Positions 12,314-29,800 of a DNA stretch of 64,000 nucleotides are shown piece by piece. Each line of letters begins with the position of its first letter. Positions within the stretch are counted from its first letter, which is position 1. Made by a program: the position numbers and the translations under genes. The stretch comes from Coffea arabica (Eukaryota; Streptophyta; Magnoliopsida; Gentianales; Rubiaceae). The stretch spans positions 1,924,501 through 1,988,500 of the forward strand of contig NC_092317.1 in NCBI RefSeq assembly GCF_036785885.1, written 5' to 3'. The notes under the pieces were generated by a model. The model was not told the origin of the DNA. It did no database searches and saw only the letters and a program-made list of their open reading frames with translations.

Positions 12314-13108
12314 AATACAAGCTTGTTAATTGCGATCCATAAAATCCTTGATCAGGAGACTAAATACACCAATTTTCACTAGGACAGACTTTTATTTTTT
12401 CATCAGTTAGTGATCTAGGGCAAATGACAGCCAACTCCTCCCAAGAGTCTCTGGTGGTTGCATCTGTCATCTTTGCAATCCTAAGGTTGTGTTTGGATTG
12501 CATTTTTCGTGATTTTTCATAGAAAAATTACTGTAGCGATTTGATGTATGTGAGGAAAAAAGGTAATAGGGAAATGTGATTACGGAAAACGACGTAATTT
12601 TTCGACGGAAACCGGCAATCCAAACAAAGCAAATTCTTTCATCAACCATACCGCCAGCCCTTGCAGCTGGAATTACTGGATTAACTCATCGAGGTAAAGT
12701 GAATCCCATAATTTTCTTTTTCTTTTTCTTTTTTTCAAGTTGCAAATTGTATATTAGTATATGTATCGGTTGTCTACAAAAGGCTCTACTTAATAATTAT
12801 GCATGATTATTACTTTTTCTTTTTCAACATGTTTTGGTTGAAGCAGAGCTCATGCAGAAGCCACATTGTCCTCCATGTTTATGTTGCCAAAGAAAACTAC
12901 CGCCACCGGAGTGTTGCTATTGCGCCTGTTTTGTTACTGAATCAGGAAATAAAGCTCCATGAAGATTACTCTCACAGCCCTTCAATTTCAACACTTCTTT
13001 CTTTTTGACCTTCTGTAATCGGGTTTGATGCCATGAGCTAATTTTGGCACTCAATATTAATGAATCTCCATTATGTTACAAGTGAAGTAGTCGTGAGGTA
13101 GTCACGAC
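10619..13108. other. Intergenic, MITE-containing, no convincing gene
   Basis: MIOX 3' flank, then AT-rich spacer. A possible old MITE lies around 11080-11300 (motifs such as AAATTTAGTTCCCAAAATTT). A (TC)n tract followed by (AT)n occupies about 12234-12310. The 135-bp MITE at 12491-12625 is clear. Between 12640 and 13010 are short stretches with exon-like composition, but no protein family is recognisable. Confidence 0.4.
12491..12625. mobile_element. MITE, GTTTGGATT family (copy 3, best preserved)
   Basis: A 135-bp element with perfect 11-bp terminal inverted repeats, GTTTGGATTGC at the left and GCAATCCAAAC at the right. Between them is the family interior (GTAGCGATTTGATGTATGTG, then AAATGTGATTACGGAAAA). 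I see no clear target duplication. It has no coding capacity. Confidence 0.65.
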
Positions 13109-13371
13109 TAGAGGTGGCAAATCAACCCACTTAATTAAATTTACCCATACCCACCCATGAATAGATGGGTATGGGTATCTTAAATTTTTGTATATGGGTA
13201 TAAATGGATTACCCAATAATACCCATTTATTAAATGGGTATTATTGGGTAACCCATCAAACCCAATTAACCCATTTAGAATTCTCTTCCACTCAGCCTCA
13301 AGTCTCTTCTTTTCCCCCACCTATTTTTTTTTCAAATTTTTCATTTTGTCATGATGTTAACTACTTTTATT

Positions 13372-13406
<35 letters not shown>

Positions 13407-13951
13407 TGTTGGTTTTATCTTATTATTTTATTTTCTCTTAGTTTGTTAACTTGCTCATTAATTTATGATAAATTTTAGCCTATTTTCTTATCTTTCTAAA
13501 ATGAAATTTTAAATTTATATATGAAAAAAATGTTAGGAGTTCAAAATTTTTGGATTAAGTTTTTATATTAATTTTTATAGTACTTAGTTCAAATTTTTAT
13601 ATTCTTATTATTCAATTATTAAATAAAAGGTAATTTTGTGACATAGAGTATAAATGAAAAAAAAATTGGTAATTAAGTTTATTGAACATTATAAATAAAT
13701 ATTTAAAACTAATGATGGGTACAAAGAGTGGTATAAATTGATAACTTAGTTTGCAAAAATGAATTTAAATGAGTTTACAAAAAGTTAAAATAAATGGGTT
13801 ATAAATGGGTAATTGGGTTACCCAATTCATTTTTTGATTTACCCATTTATACCCATCTAATTAAATGGGTATAAATGAGTTGACTCACTTATATCCATTA
13901 CCCATTTTACCCAACCCAAACCCGCCCAAGTCACCCATTTTGACACCTCTA
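13109..13951. mobile_element. hAT-type non-autonomous transposon
   Basis: An 843-bp element flanked by a perfect 8-bp target duplication, GTCACGAC (13101-13108 and 13952-13959). The ends are inverted: TAGAGGTGGCAAA on the left and TAGAGGTGTCAAA when the right end is read from the other strand. An 8-bp duplication with TAGRGGTG-type ends is the hAT signature. The outer 150 bp on each side are packed with the hexamer ACCCAT or its complement ATGGGT. The centre is AT-rich and carries an (ATT)n tract at about 13372-13406. There is no transposase frame, so it would depend on an autonomous relative. Confidence 0.85.
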
Positions 13952-14049
13952 GTCACGACCAAGACCAACATAATAAAAATTCTAGCTGCTGTATTGTTTG
14001 GAAAATGTCAACCTCGTTTATTGTTACTTTAAACTCAAGAAATTAAGGC

Positions 14050-14178
14050 CCCGTTTGTATTGCTATTTTTAAGAGTTTTTGTAGTAAAATATACTGTAAA
14101 AAGATGCATATGAGGTAAAAAGATGGTTGAGAAATGTGTTCACGAAAAACTTAAAAATTTTTCTGTAATAACATTTCA
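14050..14178. mobile_element. MITE, GTTTGGATT family (copy 4, degraded)
   Basis: Starts CCGTTTGTATTGCTATTTTT and contains GATGCATATGAGGTAAAAAG and GAAATGTGTTCACGAAAAAC, in the same order as the copy at 12491-12625. The right inverted end is eroded, so the end is approximate. Confidence 0.45.
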
Positions 14179-15244
14179 TTGAAATATTCGGTGTACCTTC
14201 CGCGCTTTTATCGGTGTATTCTTACATTAAGACAGCTTCGTCTGATTCATCAATCTTCTTAATCGCAGTTTTTGTAGTACTAAATTATTTAGTTATTTTG
14301 ATACTCTACTATTCTGGCAATCGTGCAAATCTTAATCCAAGATATCAACATTGGCCTTGTTCCAACCAAAAAAAAAAAAGTCCCTAAGAGTACCTTCTAA
14401 GTTATTTATTTTTTAAAATTTTTTTTTGACATTTTGCAGGTTGAGAGTGATACTAAAGCTCTTGGCCTTAAAAAAGGAAGGAAAAAACCCTCAAAGAGGC
14501 TCCTTATTCTTGTTTAATGTTTGCAATAAAATAGTCTTATTCTTATAGTAATTGTAATATTACATCATGCATCGATTTCTGCATGGAAATATATCAATTA
14601 CCGATTGTTTAAAAGAAGAAAGATTAAGGTCTGAATCTGACATTTCCGAGAAAGGAATGTCTGGACAGACGATTGAGAGACAGGTAGTTATTATGAATCG
14701 CATCCAGCTGGTCTTCGAGACGGAGGAACTAAAGCATTGCCAATCTACAATTCCTCTAAGACTCAAACCACGCCCAAGAACCTACTAAACACTTGTGCAA
14801 ATCCAAAGGAACCCAAATTGACGTCATTTCACCAAAAAAAAAAATAAAATCTGTAGCACATAATAAATTGATGAAAAGCACAAGACAACACCAGCGTTTT
14901 AGATTTTAATGAGTACAGCAGCAGGGAATTATAAGGTTAAAGGACAACCCAATAGGACTAGTTGGGCAGATAGAAGGTTTTAATGTTCGGCAGCTCAATC
15001 CTTACCTAATAATCATGTCTATCTACCTGAAAATCTCTTCAGGTGATCAAGAGGATCGACTCCCTTTTTCAGTGGAAGAGATTAGGATAAAAGGTACTTG
15101 TATCGTATTATCTGAACGCTGTCTGGTACGCCTAGTTTTGGGTATTTGGACCGCCAGAACCCAGAAGGAGATAGGTGACTTTGCATGGTAGCTGCTGATC
15201 TTGTCGACTTTTAGATGCTTAAGAGCATGCAGTGATTTTACCTC

Positions 15245-15400
15245 TTTTTTTTTTTGTGTGTGAAAAAATTTGAAAGAGTTCGATTTCGATCACCTAGGCA
15301 TATCTTTGGAATCATAGATAACTTACGCGAGTTCTTACAAATTATCCATGACTTGCACAGGAGTCCTTATAAATCGTCCATTGCGGAATTCGGATTTGTG
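15245..15400 (-). repeat. SINE-like retroposon remnant
   Basis: Read on the minus strand it ends in an A-rich tail. It shares an extended similar stretch (GATCGAAATCGAACTC, CTATGATTCCAAAG, AATTTGTAAGAACTC) with 27790-27935, also minus. Two dispersed, similarly oriented copies with A-rich ends suggest a retroposon family. Borders and target duplications are not clear. Confidence 0.35.
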
Positions 15401-16173
15401 AGGAACTTGTTTTGTTTTGTGATACATATCAACTGTCACCATGCTGCTCTCTTGTGGCCGCAACCCAAGGAAGAAACCCCGCCACTCCACCCAACTACTT
15501 TCTGACTGCCCCTTTGTCAATAATCCCCGATCAAGGAAAATATCATAATTGCTGCTGCTCTCAAATCAACAGAAACAATTTATGGGACGTTCAATTTTGG
15601 GTCAGGTTCTGATTCACCTTACTAGATGTGTAAACGAAAGTACTGGCCTTCTATTCTGTGCCTTGAATTATGTTTGTGTTGTTGGTGTGTTGGGGGGGAG
15701 GGGGAAGGAGGGGAAGAGGTGGTAGGAAGAAGGAGGAGGAGGAGGAGGAGGCAACCTAGTTTTAATGCCAAGTCTTTATTCTAGCACCAGATTGGTAACA
15801 TGGGAGAGTTATGGTGATGACAAGTCAACGTCCTTCTTTTTTCTTTTTGCCATTCAAAGGAACTGCATCACCAGTAAATTATAGAAAACGAGAGGCACAA
15901 GGGGAAATATCTATGCAGATATGATATGAGCTGAAATGAAAGTTCGTTAGGGGACACCGGTATCATGCATGCCATGAATGCGCTAAATAATGCCGCAACC
16001 ACTTCGCAGGCACCATTAAAACCCACTCAACTTTCATCTTCCCTTCTTCAATGCAACATTTAATTTGAATTGGCCATCCTTTTCCTCTTCACCTTAAATA
16101 CTTCTAGCTTTTATTGTTCACCTCCAAAATTAGCTGAAATCTTGGAGTTTAAAGCTGATAGCTTCTCAAGAAA

Positions 16174-18253
16174 ATGGACATCAAGAAGAAAGAAGCCATG
16201 GCTTTTCTTTTTGCATCTTTGGCAATATTGGCCTTTGCCATCAGCGCAAATGCCCAACCCCTTGTTCCGGCTTTGATCACATTTGGAGATTCGGCTGTGG
16301 ATGTCGGAAATAACAACTACCTTCTCACCCTTTTCAAAGCTAATTATCCACCTTATGGAAGGGATTTTATTAACCACCAACCCACCGGAAGGTTCTGCAA
16401 TGGAAAGCTTGCTACTGATATTACAGGCAAGTATAGTTCAAGAATCCAATTCCAACGTTAATTTGGAAAGTTTTTTATGTATCGAATCAAGAGCTTGTTT
16501 GAGTTTGGTTCGACAACTGGTCAAGTCAAACTTAAACAATATTTTATGTTGGACAATATTCATAAGCTCGTTCGAGTTGCTCGTTATACTAAAATGTTCA
16601 GTTTAATTAGATTCGTTTGTACCCTTAGTGCTGGTCTATAAGTAAATATGATTACCAAGTGCTTAGGCTGTAGAAACTTTGATGCACGTGTGGTATAAGT
16701 ATCATTTTTAAGGTCTCCTGCAATATAATTTTCTGTAACAGTACTAGAATTAATATGGTATTCGTACTGATTATTCTCCATCCTGTTTCTCTTGGCAGCC
16801 GATACTTTGGGGTTTACAACTTATCCGCCAGCATATCTTAGCCCTCAGGCATCGGGGAAGAACCTTCTCATTGGAGCCAACTTTGCTTCTGCTGCATCTG
16901 GATATGATGACAAAACAGCCTACTTAAACGTACGAGCTATCTAATGCACCACCCAGTCATTACTGCATCTGGGTCCAACAACCTGCATAACATGCAGGAA
17001 AATTAAATAATTTTAATGATGCATGGCAAAGCCAAGTGGTATGTTTCCAGTCATTTGACACTAAAATTTTTTCTCCATACCTGTATGTTTTGGTACAGCA
17101 TGCTATACCACTGTCCCAGCAATTGCAGTATTTCAAAGAGTATAGAAGCAAGCTAGAACAAGTAGCAGGCACCAGTCAAGCAGCATCCATCACCGGGGGT
17201 GCACTATATATTTTGGGTGCTGGTAGCAGTGACTTCTTACAAAATTATTACTTCAATCCCTTGCTGAACAAAGTCTACACCCCCGATCAGTATTCTTCCT
17301 ACCTTGTTGGCATATTCTCAAACTTCGTGAAGGTACATACTTGATATTCTTGTTTTCAACATTATTCTGTAAAAAAAAAAAAAAGCTTTGGTCTTGTCAT
17401 TCAACTTCTGGTTTCAGTCTTAATTAACTCTTCAAAAAAAAAAAAAAAAGAATTTGTATGGGTTAGGAGCCAGGAGAATTGGAGTGACTTCATTGCCGCC
17501 ACTGGGGTGTCTTCCAGCAGCCAGAACTTTATTTGGATTTCACCAGCCTGGGTGCGTTGCTAATCTCAACACCGATGCCCAACAATTCAATAAGAAGATC
17601 AACTCCGCCGCAGCCCAGCTCCAGAAACAGTTTCCAGACCTCAAGCTAGCCGTCTTCGACATTTTCAATCCCCTGTACGACGTGGTCAAATCCCCTTCCA
17701 ATTATGGTATGTGAACCCATAAAACAACTTTCGGATCCGAGGCCTCTCCGGTTGAATTTCTGTCCAGTTATGCCTGGTTCTGCAATTCTTCCAATAGTCG
17801 GTGTAAAAGGGGTACAATTTTGGAGTAAACAAAAATTTCGTGCACTCGTACAACTAATTCATGATTACACCAAAATTGTCCCAATTTACATCACCAAAAT
17901 TGTCCGAGTTTATGCCAAAAGATATAAGAATCAATCACAATAACTTCACTGGACAGAGTCAACTAGAGATGGTCCATCAACTTTCTTCACTGCAGGGGAA
18001 AAAAGAAAAGAATTCCTCAATTAATAGGTTTTGTACTTTTGATTGTTCTTTCGTAGGTTTCAAAGAAGCAACCAGAGGTTGCTGCGGAACAGGGACAGTT
18101 GAGACAACGATATTCTTGTGCAATCCGAAGTCACTAGGAACCTGTAGCAACGCAACCCAATATGTGTTTTGGGACAGCGTACATCCATCTCAGGCTGCGA
18201 ATCAGATTCTTGCCGATGGGTTGATCGCTCAAGGCATCAGCCTCATAGGCTGA
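16174..18253 (+). CDS. GDSL esterase/lipase (tandem copy 1)
   Basis: Five exons (16174-16426, 16799-16929, 17099-17332, 17451-17706, 18057-18253) give 356 residues, typical for plant GDSL lipases. An N-terminal signal peptide (about residues 1-27) predicts secretion. The GDSL block ITFGDSAVDVGNNNY carries the nucleophile Ser40; block II is GANFASAASGY; block III reads GAGSSDFLQNYY, with Ser-Asp in place of the common Asn-Asp; block V DSVHPSQAAN supplies Asp331 and His334. The family hydrolyses esters of lipids, cutin or other wall substrates; the substrate is unknown here. Intron 1 must use a GC donor (ACAG|GCAAGT), because the nearby GT breaks the frame. Intron 3 ends at an AG preceded by a 16-base A run with no pyrimidine tract, which is odd. 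The tandem copy at 20250 shares every intron position and exon size except small differences in exons 1 and 4. Confidence 0.92.
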
Positions 18254-18479
18254 TGAAATCCAAGTTTTCCACCTACGTTGAATATATATATACATATATA
18301 TATATTTGCATTTCAAAAAGGCAACAAGCTTGTAACAGTTTTTTTTTTCCCTCCATTTATCTGTGTGTACAACAAAGGATTCTGCTATATTTCAAAATGT
18401 ATGCATGTTGTTTTGTGCAGCTATAAAAACAGTAGTCATGGCAAAAACTTACAAAGATAAAGAAATTTTCATCATAAGC

Positions 18480-18950
18480 GGCATGCCATGTCCTCGATTA
18501 ACTCCTTCTGTGACTGTTTAAGTGGAAGTACGTGAAAGGGGAGGGATGAATTGGATGGTAAGAGGGGGAGAAAGTGTAAGTAAGAAGTCCAAGTTCGAAA
18601 CCTCACACTTACCAAAAAAAAAAAAAAAGTGGAAGTCCGTGCAGCAGCTTTTCAAGTAATTGAAAAATGGGGAACAACCGTGGAAAGATTTGTAGCAAAG
18701 ACAAGGTAATGACAAACTAACAAGAGTAGATTGGTTAACAGTATAATTGATTCTCTTACACCGGCGGATGAAGCTTTGATAAATGATGCGAAAGAAATGA
18801 AGTTGCAAAAACCAAATACTTTGCTAACAAGTACATCTTCGTTATTCATCACAGGGCTGACATAACTTCTCCATAAGAGTGAAAAAGTTCCTTCGATTCC
18901 CTGTTAACAAATGAAACATTAAAGATAAGTTTGAAGTCTTGGGGGCTGAA
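18480..18950 (-). pseudogene. Decayed PABP gene fragment, interrupted by a SINE
   Basis: On the minus strand this stretch resembles two separated parts of the PABP-like gene at 22653-27391. The part near 18486-18715 matches its exon 6 and adjacent intron (for example AGCTTTTCAAG and AAATGGGGA). The part near 18780-18945 matches RRM4 of exon 4: the translated piece NNEDVLVSKVFGFCNFISF parallels YNEDGASRGFGFVCFSC. Exon 5 and the exons beyond 6 are missing, and no frame is kept, so it is a relic. Because an intron piece is shared, it arose by DNA duplication, not retroposition. Its place just downstream of GDSL copy 1, opposite in strand, mirrors the intact gene downstream of GDSL copy 2. A SINE at 18535-18626 splits the exon-6-like part. 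Confidence 0.75.
18535..18626 (+). mobile_element. Small tRNA-derived SINE
   Basis: A 92-bp insert with a box-B-like AGTTCGAAACC and a weaker box-A-like TGGTAAGAGGGG about 30 bases before it, ending in a poly(A) tail. It is flanked by a 15-bp direct repeat with one mismatch, AAGTGGAAGT(A/C)CGTG (18520-18534 and 18627-18641). The empty site is visible by comparison: the PABP-like gene has an uninterrupted AAGTGGAA at the corresponding place near 23721. Confidence 0.75.
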
Positions 18951-19267
18951 ACACCTTTTCATGCAATTCTCTGACCACCACTACTCCACTAGAGTTTGAT
19001 AAACATGCATAACCCAAACGAATTCGATCATACCAACTTTACCAAGGCCATGGTCCAAATGTGAAATGACCTCCATCGATAGTGCCTTCTGTATTATTGC
19101 AAGGGTGCAATTTCACACCACCAAAATGATCTTGGCTGCATTAGATTAGAGCAGTTGGGTGGTAATGTTTATTGTCCAGTACTGTTACGTTTTGACTCAG
19201 TCTGATACTCTTTCTTGGCGGCAGCAGTCCAAGGAAAGAAACCTGCAATGTTGGAGAATTTTCAAAA

Positions 19268-19864
19268 GGCTAAATTACCTTTTGCCCTCCTCATTTGGTA
19301 TTTTATTATATAACTCCCCTATAATTTAAAAACCTATATATAAATCTCTCATGACAAACTAAAAAATTGACAAATTCACCCTTCCACTACTTTTTTCCAA
19401 ATGCAAAAAAGAATAAAGAGAATTAAAAAATAGATAAATAAGAAAATCTCTAATGACTGCAAATATCATTGGAGGTTTTAAACCAAATCCGTAATGGTTG
19501 CAAATATAATTATACATTTTTAAACCAAAATTTTAGTGACTCCAAATGTCTAGTGGTATTTTCTATTTCTTTTTTATTTTTTTATTTTTCTTTCTTCCTT
19601 TTTGTATTTGCAGATTTAGCAGGCCAAAATGCATTTTGTAAAATCATCCCTGTTCTTCCCAAAAGAAAAAAAAAAGAAAGAAAAATAGAGAAAGAGCAAG
19701 TTTATCAATTTAATTTTGACTTTTTAATTTTGCCAATTAATTGTAATGAAAAAATTAATGGTGACACTTTAACCCAAATCATGAAAAATTATGTATAGAT
19801 TTTTAAATTATAAGAGAATCATGTGATAAAACGTCAAACCACGATAATAAGAGGTAAAAGTACC
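19268..19864. mobile_element. Mutator-like MITE
   Basis: A 597-bp AT-rich element flanked by a perfect 9-bp direct repeat, TTTTCAAAA (19259-19267 and 19865-19873). Subterminal inverted similarity is clear: TATAATTTAAAAACCTATA on the left against TATAATTTAAAAATCTATA when the right side is read from the other strand. The extreme ends are less well conserved. A 9-bp duplication points to a Mutator-type transposase acting in trans; no transposase frame is present. The flanking repeat is low in complexity, so chance is not fully excluded. Confidence 0.6.
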
Positions 19865-20064
19865 TTTTCAAAATTAAAGAAGGATTGCAACTTCAAAAAT
19901 GATAGGTACTGTTGCACTTATGTCCATTCAAGTCAGCGGGTGTGTTTGGATGTCAAGAATTTCAAAAAAAAATTTCAAATTTTATTTTTCTTACATCATA
20001 CACACAATTTTCATTCATTAGCGAAGACATTAAATCCATATGTAGATATCTCTCTATCTCTCTC

Positions 20065-20072
20065 TATATATG
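20065..20072 (+). promoter_or_regulatory. Possible TATA box of GDSL copy 2
   Basis: TATATATG following a (TC)n tract, about 180 bp before the start codon. Several TATA-like strings overlap here, so the exact box is uncertain. Confidence 0.35.
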
Positions 20073-20249
20073 TATATATGTCAATTCTTAGGCACCATTC
20101 AGTGCTGCCCAACCTCTCATCTTCCCTCCTCAATGCAGCAGCATTAAGTGAACTGGGGCACCCTCTCTTTTCTCCTCTTATTTGGTCTCAATTGTCGACC
20201 TGCACAATTAGATGAAGCCTTCTAGTTCAAGACAAACCTTTTCAAGAAA

Positions 20250-21844
20250 ATGGGCGTCAAAACAAAAGAAGCATTAGCTTTCATATTTGCATCATTGGCC
20301 TCCGCCATGATTGTAGTTGCCCAACCCCTTGTTCCCGCACTGATAATTTTTGGCGACTCGGACGTGGATGTCGGGAATAACAACCACCTATCAACCTTTT
20401 TCAAAGCCAATTTTGCACCTTATGGGAGGGATTTTGCTAGTCATCAAGCCACTGGAAGGTTCTGCAACGGAAAGCTAGTTACTGATTTTACAGGCAAGTT
20501 ACAGTTCAAGAATCCAACTCGTACATCAGGTCCTTGTGTTGAATGGCCTATAAATAGATTACAGCTTTAAATGTTTGTATTTCTAACACGACAGGGTTTA
20601 TTTTTCAAGAACTTTCGGATTTATTCAGGCATAACATTAGTCAGCAACATTTTTGAACTCAATTTGCGACCTGTAAATAGTGATTATTCTCAATTCTTTA
20701 ATTTTTTTTCCAGCTGATACTCTGGGCTTTACTTTCTATCCGCCAGCATATCTTAGCCCCCATGCATCAGGGAAGAGCCTTCTCATTGGAGCCAACTTTG
20801 GTTCTGCTGGATCTGGCTACGATGAAAAAACTGCCTCCATAAATGTAAGATTTAACCCGTTTAATATGCAGGCTATGCAGCAGAGAAACATCTTTTGGAC
20901 CAATAAAGGGCAAAGCCAATCTTGTTTCAGTCAATTTACATTTTTTTTTTCCTTTTTCCATCTGTATTTTGGTCCAGCAAGCTATATCATTGCGGCGGCA
21001 ATTCCAATATTTCAAGGAGTATAAAAGCAAGCTAGAAAAATCAGCAGGCACCAAAAAAGCAGCATCGATCATCGGGGATGCTCTGTATATTTTGGGCACT
21101 GGTAGCGGTGACTTTTTACAAAATTATTACTTCCATCCTGCACTTAACAAAGTCTACACCCCTGCTCAGTACTCTTCCCACCTGGTCGGCATACTCTCCT
21201 ACTTCGTCAAGGTAATTGCTCTACTTGCAATTTTTACTTTTTGCCCAAAGAAAACAAAATAATGGGATGTTAAATCCAAAGTTGTTCTGGTTGAAAAAAC
21301 AGGAATTGTATGGGTTAGGAGCCAGGAGAATTGGAGTGACTTCACTACCGCCACTGGGTTGCCTCCCAGCAGCCAGAACTTTATTTGGGTCCACCCGCCA
21401 GAGTGGATGCGTTGCTCATCTCAACACTGATGCCCAAGGATTCAATCAAAAGCTCAACTCCACCGCAATCCAGCTTCAGAAGCGGCTTCCAGGCATCAAA
21501 TTAGCTGTCTTCGACATTTTCAAGCCCCTCTACGACGCTGTCAAATCTCCTTCAGATTATGGTATTCAACCTTCAAAGTTTCTGCAGAGAAGACCTGAAT
21601 TAGGCGCCATTTTCATGATTCAATTTTCACATTATTCCTTTTTACAGGTTTTAAAGAAGCAACCAGAAGTTGTTGCAGAACAGGGACAGTTGGGAAAACT
21701 GTATTCTTGTGCCGTTCAAGATCATCACGAAGCTGTAGCAACGCAACCCAATATGTATTTTGGGATGGGGTACATCCTTCTGAGGCAGCTAATCAGCTTC
21801 TTGCCGATTCAGTACTCTTACAAGGCATCAGCCTGATAGGATGA
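20250..21844 (+). CDS. GDSL esterase/lipase (tandem copy 2)
   Basis: Five exons (20250-20493, 20714-20844, 20978-21211, 21303-21561, 21648-21844) give 354 residues. A signal peptide (about residues 1-24) predicts export. The nucleophile is Ser37 in [15 protein letters not shown]; block II is [11 protein letters not shown]; block III is [12 protein letters not shown]; block V is [10 protein letters not shown] with Asp329 and His332, so the catalytic set is intact. Exons 2, 3 and 5 have exactly the same lengths as in the copy at 16174, and the proteins align end to end. Intron 1 again uses GC-AG (ACAG|GCAAGT); using the nearby GT would give a stop at once. Block III differs from copy 1 (GSGD versus GSSD), and exon 5 has changed GCCGTGT to SCCRTGT, so the copies have diverged under coding constraint. 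The exact substrate cannot be told from sequence. Confidence 0.92.
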
Positions 21845-22134
21845 GTTCCAACTTTTCTTTCACTAGGTGCATTTGCGAACTCTACCAAAGAAAAAGGACG
21901 GGGAAAAAAAAACAGAAAGAAAAAAGGGTGCATCTGTAAGAGCTAGGCCTATCATAAAATTTTTTTTCCCACTTTTTCTGTATTCCGATTGCCAATGGAT
22001 TCTGCTGTACTTCAATAACGTCTCTATATTCCAAGTACGTGCCTTAATTTTGATAAAGCCTTCCTGATATGGTTGTTATCCGGAGATACAAGACACTTGT
22101 ACCGGAACATTTTGCTTTCCTGGATCGGTGGTTC

Positions 22135-22235
22135 AGTTCTTTCTGGATTTCTCTTGACCTTTTTAGGTCCCCCTTCCCCTTAGTATAAAGTAGTGGGTGT
22201 AGAATAGAATCTATCGTGTTCGGCAAAAAAAATAA
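22135..22235 (+). repeat. SINE-like 3' region (copy a)
   Basis: A stretch ending CCCCTTAGTATAAAGTAG, then AGAATAGAATCTATCGTGTT and an A-rich tail. It resembles 62400-62520, which has CCCTTAGTGTGGAGTAAGAG, then TAAAATCTATCGTATCG and an A-rich tail. Shared 3' modules followed by A-rich tails suggest a SINE family. The 5' border is not resolved. Confidence 0.45.
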
Positions 22236-22652
22236 AAGACATATTTGGTTGGTCCTTGGTTTGTGAAAAACGAAATCAAGGCACACTGGTCAAGAATTAT
22301 TGGTCTCAACATCTCAAGACCTTAGTAAAATATAGAAATGTGCATTAGAATTTACAAAATAAGAACGGCCACTGAAAGTCAAAAATCAGAAGATCAGCTC
22401 CAAAATTATCCGTCAATGAGTTGGTTGTAGTAAGGGAAAGTTTATGTAAAGCAAAACAAGAATCATTTTGAGAGTATGATAATACGTAACAATGAGTTTC
22501 AATGAAGACTCCAAGCTCGCACAACCAGTGCTGCAGTCCTTAGGATATACACAATTCTTCACTAGAAAGAGTAGAGTTATCTGATGCTAGAAATGTTTTA
22601 ACACCAACATCGGTCAGTTTAGCTCTGAGCAGCTGGCAGAATACTGGTGTTG

Positions 22653-29800
<7,148 letters not shown>

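Larger units (their letters stand above)
13952..16173. other. Intergenic, repeat remnants, GDSL promoter
   Basis: A truncated GTTTGGATT-family MITE lies at about 14050-14178. A retroposon-like remnant (oriented minus, T-run at 15247-15255) spans about 15245-15400 and resembles one at 27790-27935. A (GGA)n tract lies at about 15731-15751. The last 150 bp are presumably the promoter and leader of the first GDSL gene. Open frames here do not look coding. Confidence 0.4.

Noticed and set aside
12576-13008. Possible small gene after the 12491 MITE
   Set aside because: The frames are low in complexity, start within the MITE and show no recognisable domain; splice signals do not join a sensible product.
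18569-18612. tRNA gene, because of a GTTCGAAAC box B
   Set aside because: No cloverleaf can be formed, and a poly(A) tail with a 15-bp target duplication shows it to be a SINE.
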